NCBI GenBank assembly: GCA_918026815.1
Contig: CAKJVC010000210.1
Span: 186,001-250,000 of the forward strand
DNA: 64,000 bases
Reading direction: 5' to 3'
Source: Chalara sp. BL73
Lineage: Eukaryota > Ascomycota > Leotiomycetes > Helotiales
Both the position numbers and the translations under genes were made by a program. Shown here one piece after another: positions 9,979 through 23,600 of the stretch (position 1 is its first letter; every line of letters starts with the position of its first letter). The notes beneath the pieces are model-generated. The model was not told where the DNA came from. It worked only from the letters and a program-made list of their open reading frames with translations, and did not search any database.

Positions 9979-12900
9979 ATTTTCGTATGATTGCTTGGTT
10001 GTGGTATAGAGAGTATATAGGATCTTTCGCAGAGGTTAGCAACTTTGATTTTTGAGGCTGAGGCCGTGACAGGCTGAGCTATATCGCTTCAGAGATTTGA
10101 CGTCTCGTGGCACTATTAGCATTAATTTTGTTTGGGGAATGATAATCTCTAACTAACATGGTGTAGAGCTGTTAGTGCTTTAATAGCGGGAATTATTGCG
10201 GTCTAACACGCTGTTATGAAGTAGTTGTTGGGTAGAGCTTCCGACTTGGCTGTGTTGTCAGCTTTGTGGCTAAGGCTGAGAAAAGTCAGGGTAGGCTCTG
10301 CCGTTCAGTTTTATCGCGCTTTTTGAGCGATTGCAGTTTATTAATGGCTATCTGAAGAGTTTTAGTGTTTGTGATGGCGCATTTGGCCGCCTTTACTCCT
10401 TTAACTATTCGGTTGTATTGCGAGCTTGTAGTGGAGATGGAGAAGAGCCAGAAGTTGTGGTTTCCTCCAAGTATGCCTTCAGCAATTTATGCATGCCATT
10501 TTTCACATCCACTTTGAGTTGGCATGCTTAATTTCTCACACATAAACACAAAGCTCGTTCCAGCTTCCCCAGATTGACATTTCTGATAATCAATTAACAC
10601 ATTATTTTTTGCCAACAGAAGTAGAAAAGAGCAACTAGAAAACCTCATCGTGGTGGATAAACATTATTATGTCCGGATTTCAGCCAGAAGTCCAGAGCAG
10701 AAAGACAGGCATATTAACTTTAATAATGGAACTGAGTTAACCAATTGAAAGTATACGAGCTGTTTTAGACAGTTAGTATTCCCTAAGTTTTGCTATTTTC
10801 AATATGCATGGTCGTCCTGAATGAAAACGCGTTGTCTCAGCTGTCTGGTTAAGTCTACACAATCTCATATTCGTTCTGATAGAGGCCTGCCTCAATATAA
10901 AAAGACATATTCGCTTGGCAGAAGCTCAACATAGACACAATAGTAGTAGGCAGTGAGCTCTGTCGAAGGTTGTACACATGGTTGAAATGCAGCCTTCGAA
11001 CCATTTTGGAGTGACCCCTAACAAACTTCTGAGTTGTATGAGAGGAACTTATCAAGCCTTTCCTAGTATCTTGCCTCGCATTCGGAATACTGATAGGCTG
11101 TTCTGTGCTGACCCCTAGAATTCGCTGTTGTAAAGATATGATTCTGAAATCATTACATTGCTGCCCCCAACCACTAGTTTTGAAAATTTCAATGCAAAAT
11201 CAATTACATGCAGCGTCCTGTCTCTCCTTGGGCAGCGTGGCTCGGCTTCTTAGGTACCATGCATTTGTCTTGTATTGAGGGTGGCTAATTTCCCTGATGG
11301 TTGGCTCATTCGAAGACTCATTGGCATTTGTCGGATTACTTGGAGGCCGATAATAATGTCGTGTTGATTTTCAGATTTATTTTAGATTCAGATTGACACT
11401 GCAAGCTTACATTAGTCATACTGAGACATAATTTCAAGGTTTCTAAATTTACCCTTTTATTTCTCGGGCCTTTCAAATATACCTCTTGCCTTCTTGACTA
11501 ATACATCTCCCTGTGTTTGCGTTGCTCCGACCATGCTGGCGACCTTCATTCAGAGATTTAGGGTTTCCGAATTCGGAACCATATATTCTTCCCAATATAT
11601 ACATCTAACAATAAACTGTGTGATGGCCATTCCATGTGTCAAGTACGTGCTTCCTACAGGATTTGAGGGCTGTAAAAGCTACTTTAGGTGGTCCGCGCGT
11701 AGTTCTTCGAGCAAAATTTCCATGGGAATGAGTGGCTAATTTTCGAGAAACAATATATGGAGATTTTCTTTTATGTATCAGTTAGCTTTTAGGCAGTTAT
11801 TAGAAGGAGCAACTTACCAGATGATGGATCAAACAAGAAAAATGGCAGCTTCGAGCACCGTGACCAGTATTGGACACGTATAACACACTGCGCAAGGTGG
11901 AAAAAAGGAACTTTCCTTCGAACATTCATTCCGTTAATTAGACAACTATTATGCTATAAAGGACAAACGAGGAGTACAGTTCTATACTGGCTGATGAAAC
12001 AAATTATTGCCCCAAACCCATACTTCCATGGTAAGTATTCACATTAGAGCAAATTTTTTGTGCCTCTCGAGCCACCTGGAGGTTTAAAATTTTACCTCCA
12101 AATATGTTCTCTATAGCATTCGGGTCCACAAGGAACGATTCAAGTTCTTTGAATATCCGTGACTCCCCAAAACGGAGTGGGGTCTGGAACGCGGGTGCCA
12201 AGCCCGCAGGGGTACTCGCCTCACTCGCTTAATCTTGTTTGAACAACAGGACATGTCTGAGATGACAAGAATCGTCCTGCCTGTACTTATATCCTCTAAA
12301 TAAAGATAAAACTATCAACTTATGTATATACAAGCTCCATGGGTTGTTTTCGGAGCCATCATACTCTGGCGGAAGGCTATGTGTGTTGTGAATTGGCAAG
12401 ACAGGTTACAGTGCACAAGATTTAAGCTCAAGAAAGGACTGAGAGGCCAATCCATTAATAAGTGCACCACGTATTCCTCTTCTCCATGCATGTTTACAGC
12501 TCCCATAGTTATAAGGCTATGCTAAAGAATGAAAGACTGATTCCGCCATCATCTCAGAACAATCAAGAATATAAATCTAGCTAGAGTGATAACCTCCCGT
12601 GCTATTCTTTATGGTTTGATCTAGTTATCGCTGATCCTCTTTAACGTTTATGTTCCTTTCATGGCGTATCATGCGGACAGTTTATACTCCTTATTGTTGA
12701 TCATGAGGTTGTGAGGAGGTAGCCTTAGTGACAAGTGAAAGGTTTTATCGGTATGGTAAGCCAGTTATTAAGAAAGTATCGACATGCCTATGACAATGAA
12801 TACATACTGTAACGCCTTGTAATACCAATCAACTTCATTTTTTGTAGAATATACTCGATTTCTGAAGCATACAGACAATTTCCTATCTCAGAGATGGTTT

Positions 12901-14187
12901 CTCGAATCTGGCGAAGGAAGTAGAGATATCTGTCCAAAGAAGCTAGCTAAATGTGCTATGCCTTTTCGATCGCCTATGGAGAGGAGTTTTTTTGGGGGGG
13001 GGTTAAAGAGTTCTACGTTGGGAACAAACTAAAGAATGGTCAGCAGGGAATACATGAAATGCAACAATGAACGCTTATCTTCTGTGGCTAGCTAGTCGTG
13101 ATCAATCTTCTTGCAGCAAGTTTTAAGATAAGACGGTGCCCAAGGCAAGAAAATTCTTGTGCCGATTATCTCCCAAGGAATAAATTCTTTTCTATGTCCG
13201 GAGACCGGCCTGGAAGGCGTGAAAGAGAATATTCCCAGTAAGATAGCCAAAAGTCTTCCCATGCTCCTAGACTTCATCCACCAAGGAAAGGCTTTCGTAA
13301 GGCATGATCGAATTTATTCTGGTCACCAAGAGCCCAATGTAAGATTGTGATTCATTTTAGCTCTTCGTCTGCCGAGAATGTCTTCGAAAGAAATAGACAT
13401 GCATCTTCCAGCCATAGAGAGCTTACATTTAAGAACAAGCACTATATTCCAGCTTCTATCCACTCTGAGCCCACTCTTCCATTTATTGCCAAGTATTCCC
13501 ACGAAAATCCAATCCCAATCACTTCCACTCTATGTCCTCTCGATTTCTGTATCTCTGCAGAGCCCGTATATCAGCCAGTAGCATCGAAGCAGATATAAAC
13601 CCCAGATAGCTAACTGGACCAATTCATGAGGCTTCGGAAAGTATCAAAACGCTGAAGTGTCCGTTTTAGTGGGTCTAGTTCCGTTGTATCGTGAGTCACA
13701 GGCTTCGTCTGCGTCGTAAGCATCCTGTAACTTGTAGATCCTATTCTCCTCTGCAATCATCAACGTTAGCCGTTGTCACCAAACGAAAGTAGGCAAATAT
13801 GCTCCTACTGATTGAGTTGCCATATATCTAGTCTTTGGGATACCTCTGATGCCTCTTATCTTGCTTCGAACAGCTGCAGATCCTCCATCATGACGGTGCG
13901 GCTCTCACAAGCTACAGCAACTTCAAGCCAGACATTAAGTAATGTATATGCAGTTTCTTCAATTTTAGCTCGACGAACTTTTAAAGAAAGATACAGCGAA
14001 GTCCCGAAAAAATATGGCCCTTAATATAAAACTGCCGCTTGTATATGCTCAACGGAAAACCCACCACTAGCCCGGACCAAGCATACCCTCGAGGCATTTT
14101 AACCCCACCTGGATACTACACCGGCCCCTCTTGTCAACAACAAACCCTTATCAAAATACATCCAACACCACCAGCTAGCAATTAACC
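9979..14187. other. 4.2-kb gene-poor region
   Basis: I find no confident gene. Coding-looking fragments without a full structure occur on the minus strand at 12004-12230 (a 65-74 codon frame containing PNAIENIFGGKILNLQVA, with a stop just upstream and no ATG) and at about 13860-14030 (a 55-codon frame containing EETAYTLLNVW). They may be relics of decayed genes. The rest is AT-rich with short homopolymers, including a run of 9 G after T-rich sequence near 12990. Confidence 0.4.
12004..12230 (-). pseudogene. Possible relic of a coding exon
   Basis: An open minus-strand frame of at most 74 codons with protein-like composition (FGESRIFKELESFLVDPNAI, LQVAREAQKICSNV). A TAA lies immediately upstream in frame, no ATG is available, and I found no neighbouring exon that joins in phase. 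It could also be chance. Confidence 0.2.
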
Positions 14188-15797
14188 ATGGCTTCATTTG
14201 GTGATAGTCCTCGCACAATTATCTGCTGCAGTCGCCCTGTAGCACAATTACAGCGGATGATGGCAATCCCCGACAAGATAGAGCTGGGTCCAAGCACTAC
14301 CATATTGACTGAATCGATCGCGATGTTGACGGAACTCAAAAATTTTGATGATCTCAAGGCAATTCATAGTCCTGAGTTGAATATTGAGTGCGTCGTCTCC
14401 GTAGCTACTAGCAAAGGCACCACTTTTTGGGGGATTGATCATCGAGGTCACGATCTCATCCAACTCGAACCCTCCAGCACCGCTCCACGCCTCGAGCATC
14501 TCAACTCGGTCGAGCTAGAATGCGAGAAGCACGAAAACAAATACTTTGTTCGTCATTCTGTGCCAAAGTATCTTATCGATTCAGAGAAGGCTGCCTTTTA
14601 TAAAGTCATCGTAAGTTGAGGAACTTATCTTTCATTATAGCGATGATTACTGACTGTTAATCTAGTCTAGTTATCAAGATAATAAGATCGACTTAGCTAC
14701 AGCTTTAGCGAGTATCCAATGTCTATTGTCTGATCGCCATCAGTCCGAGGATATTAACGCTGCAATCGACATCGCAAATAACCAAGTCCAGGATATCTAC
14801 AAAGGTCTTCTGAATATTGTACGTTTGCTCCAAAGTTACTTGAGTAGTCCGCGTACTAATATACCAGCAGGAGAAAGGTCGTGAGGATCGCGAGAATCAG
14901 GAGATTGCTATACATTCCCAAGCCAAGGAGGACACTTCTGAAATTACTGTCACAACTACCCCTTCCACTCAATCGCCCGCCACATTAAGCAGCAGCGACT
15001 TCCACTTTACCGAGTGGTTGAAAGCTGAAGGCTATTCAGCTCTAATTATTGAAACTGCATTGTCCGCGTCGCATGGAAACAAGAAGGAGGCCCTTGGCCA
15101 TCTAGGTTACTTTGTGCGTTAACCTAGACACTGTTTTATAACTATAATTCTAACAATTTTGTTAAAGTCCACAAATGCAGACCCTGAATGCAGTTCTTCC
15201 TCTATCCGTGTACTTGCCTTGCCACGATCTCGCTCTATCTCTGTCCCGGTCACTGAGCAAGCTGCCATCATTAAAGGATCAACTAGGAAGCGCAAGAAGC
15301 TAGCAACTGCATCCACAACTGAGAGTAGTGGTCCTAAGCGAGTTGTCCGCGCAGTTACAACTGAGAATAGAGCATCTTCAACTGAAGAGGAGAAACAGAG
15401 GGAGAAGGAGGTGGCGGAGAGAGAGAAGGGCACTGCACCACTCATGGCCGACGTCTACCCTGGCGATGCCCCCCATCCTAACATTAGAGCCGAGGACGGG
15501 AAGCTTTACCCTGCTATGCCCACGAGAGCTGCACCTGGTGAGCATCCGGTCGTTGGCCGGTTTGGTTTTGAACTTAACCCAGGAGTTAAGCCTATTGACT
15601 GGGAGGACCAGCCAAACGCCACCGTTCACTGGACACCGCAAGGTGGCATCCTGAAGCTACCTTGCGGTAGGAATGGCGGTTACAAGCATGGCGTCGCCCA
15701 TAAGGGGAAGATTGGTACCAGTGAGTGGGAGTATTGGTTTGAGTTTAGGATGAACTCAGTTACTGGTAAGGTAAAGCGTGCCTGCAGCAGACACTAA
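14188..15797 (+). CDS. Hypothetical four-exon protein, 482 aa
   Basis: Exons 14188-14610, 14666-14818, 14871-15113 and 15168-15797. All introns are phase 0 with GTAAGT, GTACGT and GTGCGT donors and TAG/CAG/AAG acceptors; the coding length is 483 codons including the stop. I do not recognise a family. Exon 1 is a globular domain of about 140 aa. Exon 2 is helical. Exon 3 holds a helical motif (HFTEWLKAEGYSALIIETAL) that loosely recalls UBA-like three-helix folds. Exon 4 starts with a charged linker containing a basic patch (GSTRKRKKLA) that could be a nuclear signal. It then ends in a compact domain rich in Gly, Pro and Trp (EWEYWFEFRM), about residues 365-482. No signal peptide or membrane segment. 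The ATG at 14188 is in good context. The gene sits in a gene-poor stretch. Confidence 0.65.
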
Positions 15798-17773
15798 GCT
15801 GTGACACCTCTTGAATAGCAGTTCAAGTAGATGCCAATCATAATGTTGTTCGCCATACAGCCCTTGTTCTATCTTGTTGTGGCTACCCCTAATTTACCTA
15901 TATCCCATGATTTGTTGTACTAAGGGTGTAGAGCACCTACCAAGCAGCTTGCAACCACTCGGGCATATCGGGGGTTGTTCAAACAATATACTCTTATAAA
16001 AACTGATATACTTAGTTAAGCGAAAGCCTGTTCTAAAAAGATCCAAGGAGAAGCCGAGACCTTTGTGGGCGGTCATTGGCTCGCATATCACTAGCGTCCT
16101 CACTAGCGCAGACTTGTAGGTCTCTTGAACAAAAAAGACTTCTTATCGAGACGTTGTGATGCTGAGAGTGAGCCAGGTGAATTCAAAGGATTCTCAGTTT
16201 GTTATGACGCATTTGGTCTGACAAGGTGGTAGTGCGAGACGAAAAACTAGCCAGGGGGCTACAGCTACAAACATCAGAAACAAGCATACATGTCAATGGT
16301 GAATAACAGTTGTGTCTTCTGGATGTCTATACAACATTGGCTCGGCAACCCAGCATGCTTTATGTGCTGTACGAGACATACGGTTTGGCCCAGCTGCAGC
16401 AGGCAACCACCTCACCATGATATGCGTACCAAAATTTTCTATAAAATGAACAACCAAGCAGATGCTGCTACCCGAAGGCTTTATGCCAGGACGTATATAG
16501 TACATCACAAAGAGTAACTCACCTTTAGCGTGGGATATTGCAGCCCGCAAACATGTAAATCCCCTTGTTTCTAAACTTGCTAGATGGGCTAGGCCTAATG
16601 ATCTAAATATAGCTAATGTGGAGTTTCTAGATGGGTGACTTAATAGTATCGTCCAGGTGTGCTGAGCCCGTGGCCAAAAGTGTTAATTTTAAGTGAGAAA
16701 CGTGATTGCGGCCATCAATTGCGCAGTTAGAAAGCGCATAAATAAGTAGCTAGATCCCTTGAACCTCTTCCATCTGTACCCTCAACAGATCTTCCCTGTA
16801 TTCCAACAGTATCACGTGATTATAAGCACCATATTTGTACTCATTGTACGAGGACTATTAATCCAAAGAACACAATTGCCATTGACGCGGGCCGTATTAC
16901 CTAGAGCTGCTGCTCGCCGCGTGAAATAACCTTTTCTATGGGATCTTTCCCTAGAAGTTCAAACAGCAACACAAACACACCAATCTCCCAAACACAAGCC
17001 ATCCTCATCAAGCACCCAGAACCAAAACCCATTCTCCATAACCGAATAGCACAAAAAGGCCCAACCAATCCTAAATCCAGGCGCGATTCCACGACCAAGG
17101 CCGTCGGCCCACACCGCCAGCACGCTCAGCGCAACGACCCTCCCGGCACCACCCAACCCGATTCAACATGATCAGGCCCAGCCCAACTCCTCAAGACGAA
17201 ACGAAACGAAACGAAACCCGCAAGGGACGTGCCTACGCCCCCCCCAAAGACTACGCCGTTAGTTTTGCGGTCAGCGATGCATGGACGTCAGGCAAGGAAT
17301 TGGAGCGGAACGAACCGGTAGGCGGAGAGGTGGGGTCACGGCGCACAGGGGCAGGCGCAGGTACAGACACAGCTACAGACACAGGATGGATAGGATAAGG
17401 CGCAAAAAGCCCGGCTCCGAGGGGTTGGGAAGTAAAAAATGCCGGTTACCAGAACCGGGTAGGTGGATGGGCGGCTGAGGCATTTGCTTTGGCATGCCGC
17501 ACCAAGTCTGCCTTTTCTTGGAATGTGGAATGGCGAGCTTACATTATGAATGGCTGTCCGGCATTAAAGCGAATTGGACTTATGACGGACAGACGAGAAT
17601 TCAGTATCACGAAAAATCAATCGGTTATTAGGAAGTAGGGTATATTCTTTCGCTAGATAGCAACATTACATCATCTATCACACATCAAGCCATTATTCAT
17701 CCCTCTACATGGATTATGGCGCCAGATAACACCAAACACGCTCGCTACAAAATGCAAACTACGACGATCTCAT
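15798..17773. other. Intergenic, no confident gene
   Basis: 2 kb with short frames on both strands at 16290-16550 and 16901-17480 that I cannot support as genes. A short tandem repeat of ACGAA/GAAAC units lies at about 17196-17217. The part from 17500 onward is the 3' flank of the transporter gene. Confidence 0.4.
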
Positions 17774-20683
17774 CTAATGGAAATCGCCAACCCGTGGGCC
17801 GAAGTATTCTCCGGGTTCAAGATGGAGTCTCGTGCAGGGGGTGCCTTCGCAGCCGGAGCTGACGACGGTATTACCCCACCAGACGAGCTCCTTCTCTTGC
17901 CATTGAAGGGCGAAGAAGATGATGATGGCTGCGATGGCGATGCCGGTGGAGAATCCGGCGGAAACGATGTAGTTGTACTATCCATTCATTAGTTTGATTC
18001 AAACAAAGCGAGAGGTTAAAAACATACCTTTGACCAGAATGGAAGATATCTCTTCTTCAGGTAGATCATAGAGAACCACGATACGGGGACCGCCGGCCAG
18101 ACATATGCGAGGTTATATGGCGCAAGGGTGAGGGCACCATAGAACAAGACAACAGGATGGACCTGGCGGAGCCATGAGGTGGATGGGAACCTCTTCTGGG
18201 CGAAATAGATGATGAATGGAACGACAGCACCGAGAGGGAAGCCGAGCAGGATGACGGTGTATTGGCCATTGACACCGAAAAGCTTTGGTGGGCCGACAGT
18301 TCCCCAGAGCACGGCAGCTGTGAAGAAAGTGTTAATACCTGGGCAGGTATAGTGGTTCTTCTGGTCCGGAGTGCAGACATCTGGGATCTTGTTCATCTGG
18401 AAGTTCAAAACACCCGTGCAGACAAAGGTGGAGATGAGAGTCGCAATCATCTGGGCCCAGAAAGTATGTCTTGGGGCAATTTTGACGTAGTGAGCGAGCT
18501 TGAGATCGTTGGTGAAACGAAGGGCGGTAGCACAGGTAACGTATCCGAAAGACTTGAAGTAGTTCATGGCAAGCGCGTTACCGGCAACCCATGTTCCTCC
18601 AATGAATTCTGCAATGACGTTCAAGGTGACCTCGATACCGGTGATGGATTTGATGATACCAATTGGCACGACAAAGAGCAGGCAGAGTGCAATACCGTAA
18701 AATACGACACCGACGCTGGTGTAAGTTTCCCAGCCGGCGATACCAGCGCAGCCAAATGCAATCGCAGCGAGAAGGCAGATAGTGTACCACCATTCTGGAA
18801 CTTCAGGGTAAACGGCCATGAGCTTGTTGTGAATGTCCTGGTACTCGTACTTTCCACCGCTCTTGCTCTTCTTACGGAAGCTGTTGAAAAGATTGCGGAA
18901 ACCCATGGCGATCTCGTGGCGATGGTAAAGATAGGCATAGGAGATCGTGGCGGTGTAGATTCCGAAGAAAAACATGTACACAACGATGTTACCGGCGGAA
19001 AGGTTGGCTGGAGAATATGCCTCGTACTTGACAGAGTCAAAGAGACCACGGTGGTCGATAGCACGCGAGACATTGTAGCGTTTTCCGAAGTGATCAAAGA
19101 CACGGTTGGAGTTGATGGGAATGTAACCGGTGTTCCACGCATTAGTATACCAGATACCGATCACAACAAGGGTGGCAATGGCGCAGCCGATGGTCTTGTT
19201 GACGGTGTTGAAGAAAGGAACCATGAGAGGATCGGTTTCGTCGAAGAGGAGGATATTCCAGTCGAATGTGGGGAGAGGGTTGATGCCCATTCCAGTCTGC
19301 ATACCAGTGATGGCGGTCAGATGGACGTTGTCTGGGGCAATCCACGCCATCCAGTTGAAGATGGAAATGGCGGTGAAAATATAGTTGGGGAACCAGAAGT
19401 AGACAAACATGGCCAAAAAGATGTAGCCGAAGAACTTGAGACGGGAGATTGTCATGATCTTCTTCATGAAAGGAGATATGACTGGGATATTCTTTCCGCT
19501 GTGGAAGGCGGTGTTCAAGGCAATAGTGACCAACGAAGCAGGCCACAAGCAGTATGCCGGGTAGACCAAGAATCTTCTGCAGAGACCCGCGATGCCATAT
19601 CCGATGAAGTTGGTGCCAAGAGCAATCAAAATCTGGTAAGAGAACTGGCCAGCATATGACTGGTTGAAATACTGTGGGAGATATTGCGCCCAGATAATGT
19701 TGTTGGTATATGGAGTGTGCCATCCGACGTTGGCCATGATGGTGATCAACATATGCTCCTTCTTAGTGAATGGACCAGGGTTAATGGAGTGTCGGATTCC
19801 GAACAGTGTGAAGCCAACGTCTGGGAGGAATTTGGCGGCAGCCATTCCGACCGGATAAGAAAGCAACTGAGCAACATTGGCCATAACAATGATACCAGGT
19901 TGGCGAATGGTAAATAGCTGGTTGATGAAGGCCAGGGCAAGGACGAAGAGCTGGCCAATAACCCACGCACGGATGGTAGAAGAAGGCATGCTTGGGTCAT
20001 CGGTGTTGTCGACCACAGCTCGGACCTCAGCATATGGAGAGTTGTTGGTGATCAGCGCGGCCTCCATTTTCAGCTCGTTGATGAGATCATGGTGAGAGTC
20101 TGGGTTGATGAAGACATCCTCGTTTCCAAGGAACTCACGGATCTTCCTGATGATCTGGTGGGGGAAGTTGGGATCGTGCTCATGGACAGCCAAGATTCTG
20201 GTCATCATCTGGGGGAATCGTTAGCAGCTATGCTTCCATGGCTGCCTGGCAAGCTTTTCATGCAAGCTGCCAAGTCAACAAGACGTGTGTTGGCGACAAG
20301 AACAAGCTTACATCGCGCGTTTCCTCCAAGGTCATAGACTTGGACGCCTCCTTCGCTTGCAGCAGATCGGCCTCGGTGACATTGAGATCACTGTCGAGCA
20401 TTAGCAGCGCTCACGATGTGGAATGGCAGGTTGGAACGTACTTCTCGACCTGATTGAGGGAGAGCTCATCGATGGAATCGTAGGATTGCTCCTGTAAAAT
20501 TGTTTAGACGCCGAATTCTCTATCTTGCGTAGCACCAGATCTGGATATGCGGTCGCAGAAATGGCGCTGTCGCAGATTGGTAGATCAACTCACAATTGGC
20601 CCACGCTTCTCATCGATCTGGGAGTTCTTCTCATCGTACTCTAGGTCGCCATTCGGGCGACTCTCACGGATTCCGTCCGCCAT
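17774..20683 (-). CDS. OPT-family oligopeptide transporter
   Basis: Five exons on the minus strand: 20683-20594, 20491-20442, 20390-20312, 20208-18028 and 17977-17774; phases agree and total 867 aa. Introns are about 50-103 nt with GTGAGT, GTACGT, GTAAGC and GTATGT donors. The protein starts MADGIRESRP, has the family's acidic N-terminal segment (MTLEETR, then HEHDPNFP), the first membrane helices after DDPSMPSSTIRAW, and many further hydrophobic segments. It ends with a conserved tail (WQEKELVWWG, then GEYFGPRVGDFH). KIAPRH near the C-terminal third corresponds to the family's KIPPR signature. OPT proteins are proton-coupled plasma-membrane carriers for tetra/pentapeptides, glutathione or metal chelates; the substrate cannot be told here. 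The C-terminal exon is easy to miss because it lies past an in-frame stop inside the last intron. Confidence 0.95.
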
Positions 20684-23600
20684 GTTGATGGTGGTGCTCT
20701 ACTCTACTCTACTACCAATGGTGGGTAGATCGGTACGAGACGAAGAGGCGCGATGATGCTTCTGGTTGAAGGGAAGGGAGAGAGAGAGGAGGGGGAAGAA
20801 GATCATGAGGTGTTGGACGCGTTGACCCTTTATGGATTTCCTCTGGGCTGGTCTGGTCTGGTTTGTCTCCTCTGTCGCTCTCTCACTTTTTTACGCTGTA
20901 CTCGACTCCACCCCACTCTAATCCAATCAACCGGGCTTGTCAGCATCTTATCGACTGGGTGGGTCCTTTGAGTGGCGTTGTTCCGGGTATTTCCCTGTTA
21001 GCCCGCGGCCTTATCCCCTATCCTCCCCAACCCCTTGCACCCCTGCATACCTTTACTTGGAGAGAGCATGTAATATTATCCCTATTCGTGATTTGCTCTT
21101 TCCCCCTTCTCCACCTCCCCCCTCTTCTTTTCTCACCCCCATGATTACAAGGGGGGCGTGAGCCAGGGTAAGCATGCATGTCCGTCTTGGCATGCTTGGC
21201 AGTTCTGCTGTTCCATTTTCCCTCCTTCCCTTTTAGGTGGCTCAGCTCCATGGTCAACCAGACAGAGGGGAAATACTGTTGATATCTTCTTGGCATCGAA
21301 CACTGTTAGCTATAGTCTGTTGCTTGCTAATATCAGCCTCGTTCATCATTATACTATTCTGTATGTCCGAATAAACTCGTATATCCAGTCCCCCTTCTCA
21401 TCTGGCGCACCTCGCAGTAGTTAGCGCCCAGCAAAGGCTTCCATGCAGCCTTCCAGAACACCCACTCACCAAAAAAAACCATGCACGGTCAAACAGATTC
21501 CCGAAGGAAAGGTGACTCGAAAATACTCGCCGACCTGCCAAACCCAGGCGCGGCGAGGATCGTCATCACCAGGCGGTACGGTACGGTGATGGGCATGCGG
21601 ATGTGCAAACAAGGGCATCTGGAGGCGAGTAACTGCTGTTTTTGCCAGCCAAATTGGTGATCGATTTGCTGTCCCCAGTCTGTTGCTGATGGTCAGAACT
21701 GTAGTATTGCGGCTGCAAGGGTTGCAGATCAGGATCTCGAATAGCAATTTACACCGCAATGGTATGGCATCACCCGAGTGCTATACGATGGTCAGAGCAC
21801 GATAGCCCCCATCATGTGTTACTCTACATAGTATATTACACTCAATGCGAGCCTCAGGCCTAGCGGGGGGGGGGGAATAAAAATAAAAATAAAATGAGGG
21901 CTATGATAATGATAACTTGTGATTCCAAATCCATCTTTTCTTCTGTGAAGTCTTAATGCAGTGTAGTGTACCTGTCGAGCGTTTTGGACTATATGAGCCT
22001 TATCGTTGCTGATTACATTACAGGACTACTGTACTGTACACCAGACCACTATACCAGACCACTCTAATCTGAACAATCAATGCTGTAGATGGCGTGACAT
22101 ACGGTTGACTAATAGTGCCGCCAAGCCGGTTCAGGCTAGCCTAATGCAGCAGGCCAGCACGGTAGTGGCCAAGGGAATCCAGAGGCTAATGATGTGGCTG
22201 GTTAACGCTCGTGTCCCATTCACTAGTAGTCCCGTTTAACCTCCCCCGCAACCCCGAGGTACATTACAGTACATTACAGTACAGTACACTGCAGTACAGC
22301 GCAGTAACTACAGTCCCTTACGTACAGGCCACTAGGGTACATTAGGTCCTGTACATTACAGTAAAGTACGCTGCCATTAGGGATTCCAGAGGAAAGTGGC
22401 GGCCGTGCCCCCACCCCGCCTCCTTCCCCGTGAGAACCTTTACCTGAACGTATCTAGGGTTATCTTCACTGTAACTCTAATCCATAAGGCCCTCTTCTTT
22501 TGTCCTGTTCTAGACGGGCGGGTGCCTCGGGTTGGCTACAGCAATCACTTGTCGTTTAGCACTGGCTAGGACTTGATATGCTCTCGCTCTGATTCGCGCG
22601 ATTCCATAGATTATCTTTTCGACTGGATTATCCTGTAACACCTCAAGAGGTCATCAGTGTGAGGGGTACAGGGTCAGCTGCACCGCTTAGAAAACTCCTA
22701 CAGTTGATAGGGATCGTGCAAAAACTCCCAAGACTCCTCTGCAGATCAGCCTTGCCGGAAGCTAGACATAAGCATATACACAAGAACACAAGCATGCATA
22801 CAAGAAGGTCAAGCTCAACTTGGGCAGCCTCTTCAACTTTCTTGGACGTGCGGGAAGGAAAATCTAGAAGACAGTAGTGCGTGCTTACTTTCCGCCATTT
22901 CTGTATCTAACTCGGGTGGCGGGGTGGCCACAACGGCGCAACCGATGGGGCCAAGATAACAGTGGTTCCCTCCAAGACATTGGCACCGAGGCTGCGAGAA
23001 GATAGCGGCCAACAATGTTCGTACTATCCACACCGTAGAGAGTTTGATCTAGAATGCGATGATCAGGAATTGATGATCTGGAGAAACCGCAAACTTGAAA
23101 CTGCGCAATCAACCCATGTGGCAAACGGGAGGCTCGGAGGAACAGCTTTCACATGTGCTTCTGGGTCGTGCAGTAGAGTAAACTTACTTCTGCCAAGCTG
23201 CAGGCAAAGGAAATCTCACGGCATTCTCCTACTATTAGCCTGAATTGGTCAGCATCGGCAAAGCTATTCCTGTCCAGAGAGACACAACATATATTTGACA
23301 ACCTATGCTCCCAAACGGTCTAAATGACTTCAATTTTGGCCCCCAGGCTTGTACGACGACACCCTATAAATGTCAGCTATCAGCCCTAATTTCATCTGCT
23401 GTGGATAGATTAAACGAAGCAGTTTGGTGTTGACCCTGGAGGGTCAGCGCCATGTCAAATTTGGTTAACTGGCGCGGAAAGTGTGTAGAATTGCATGAAG
23501 GGCAAAGGCCACCCAAATCTTGCTTGCCTTGCTCATGTGCAGCTAACTTGCAGTACGATGAGAACCCCGAGACAAGGCGCTTGAAGCAATCTATTTTCCA

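Noticed and set aside
12171..12235. tRNA-like GC-rich stretch with short stems
   Set aside because: No cloverleaf, no GTTCGA-type T-loop and no anticodon arm could be folded.
18262..19659. A 465-codon plus-strand open frame
   Set aside because: It lies wholly antisense to the OPT transporter and is an effect of that gene's codon use; its translation is charged and repetitive-looking with no family features.
19142..19723. A 193-codon His/Pro-rich minus-strand frame
   Set aside because: Alternate frame inside the OPT main exon.
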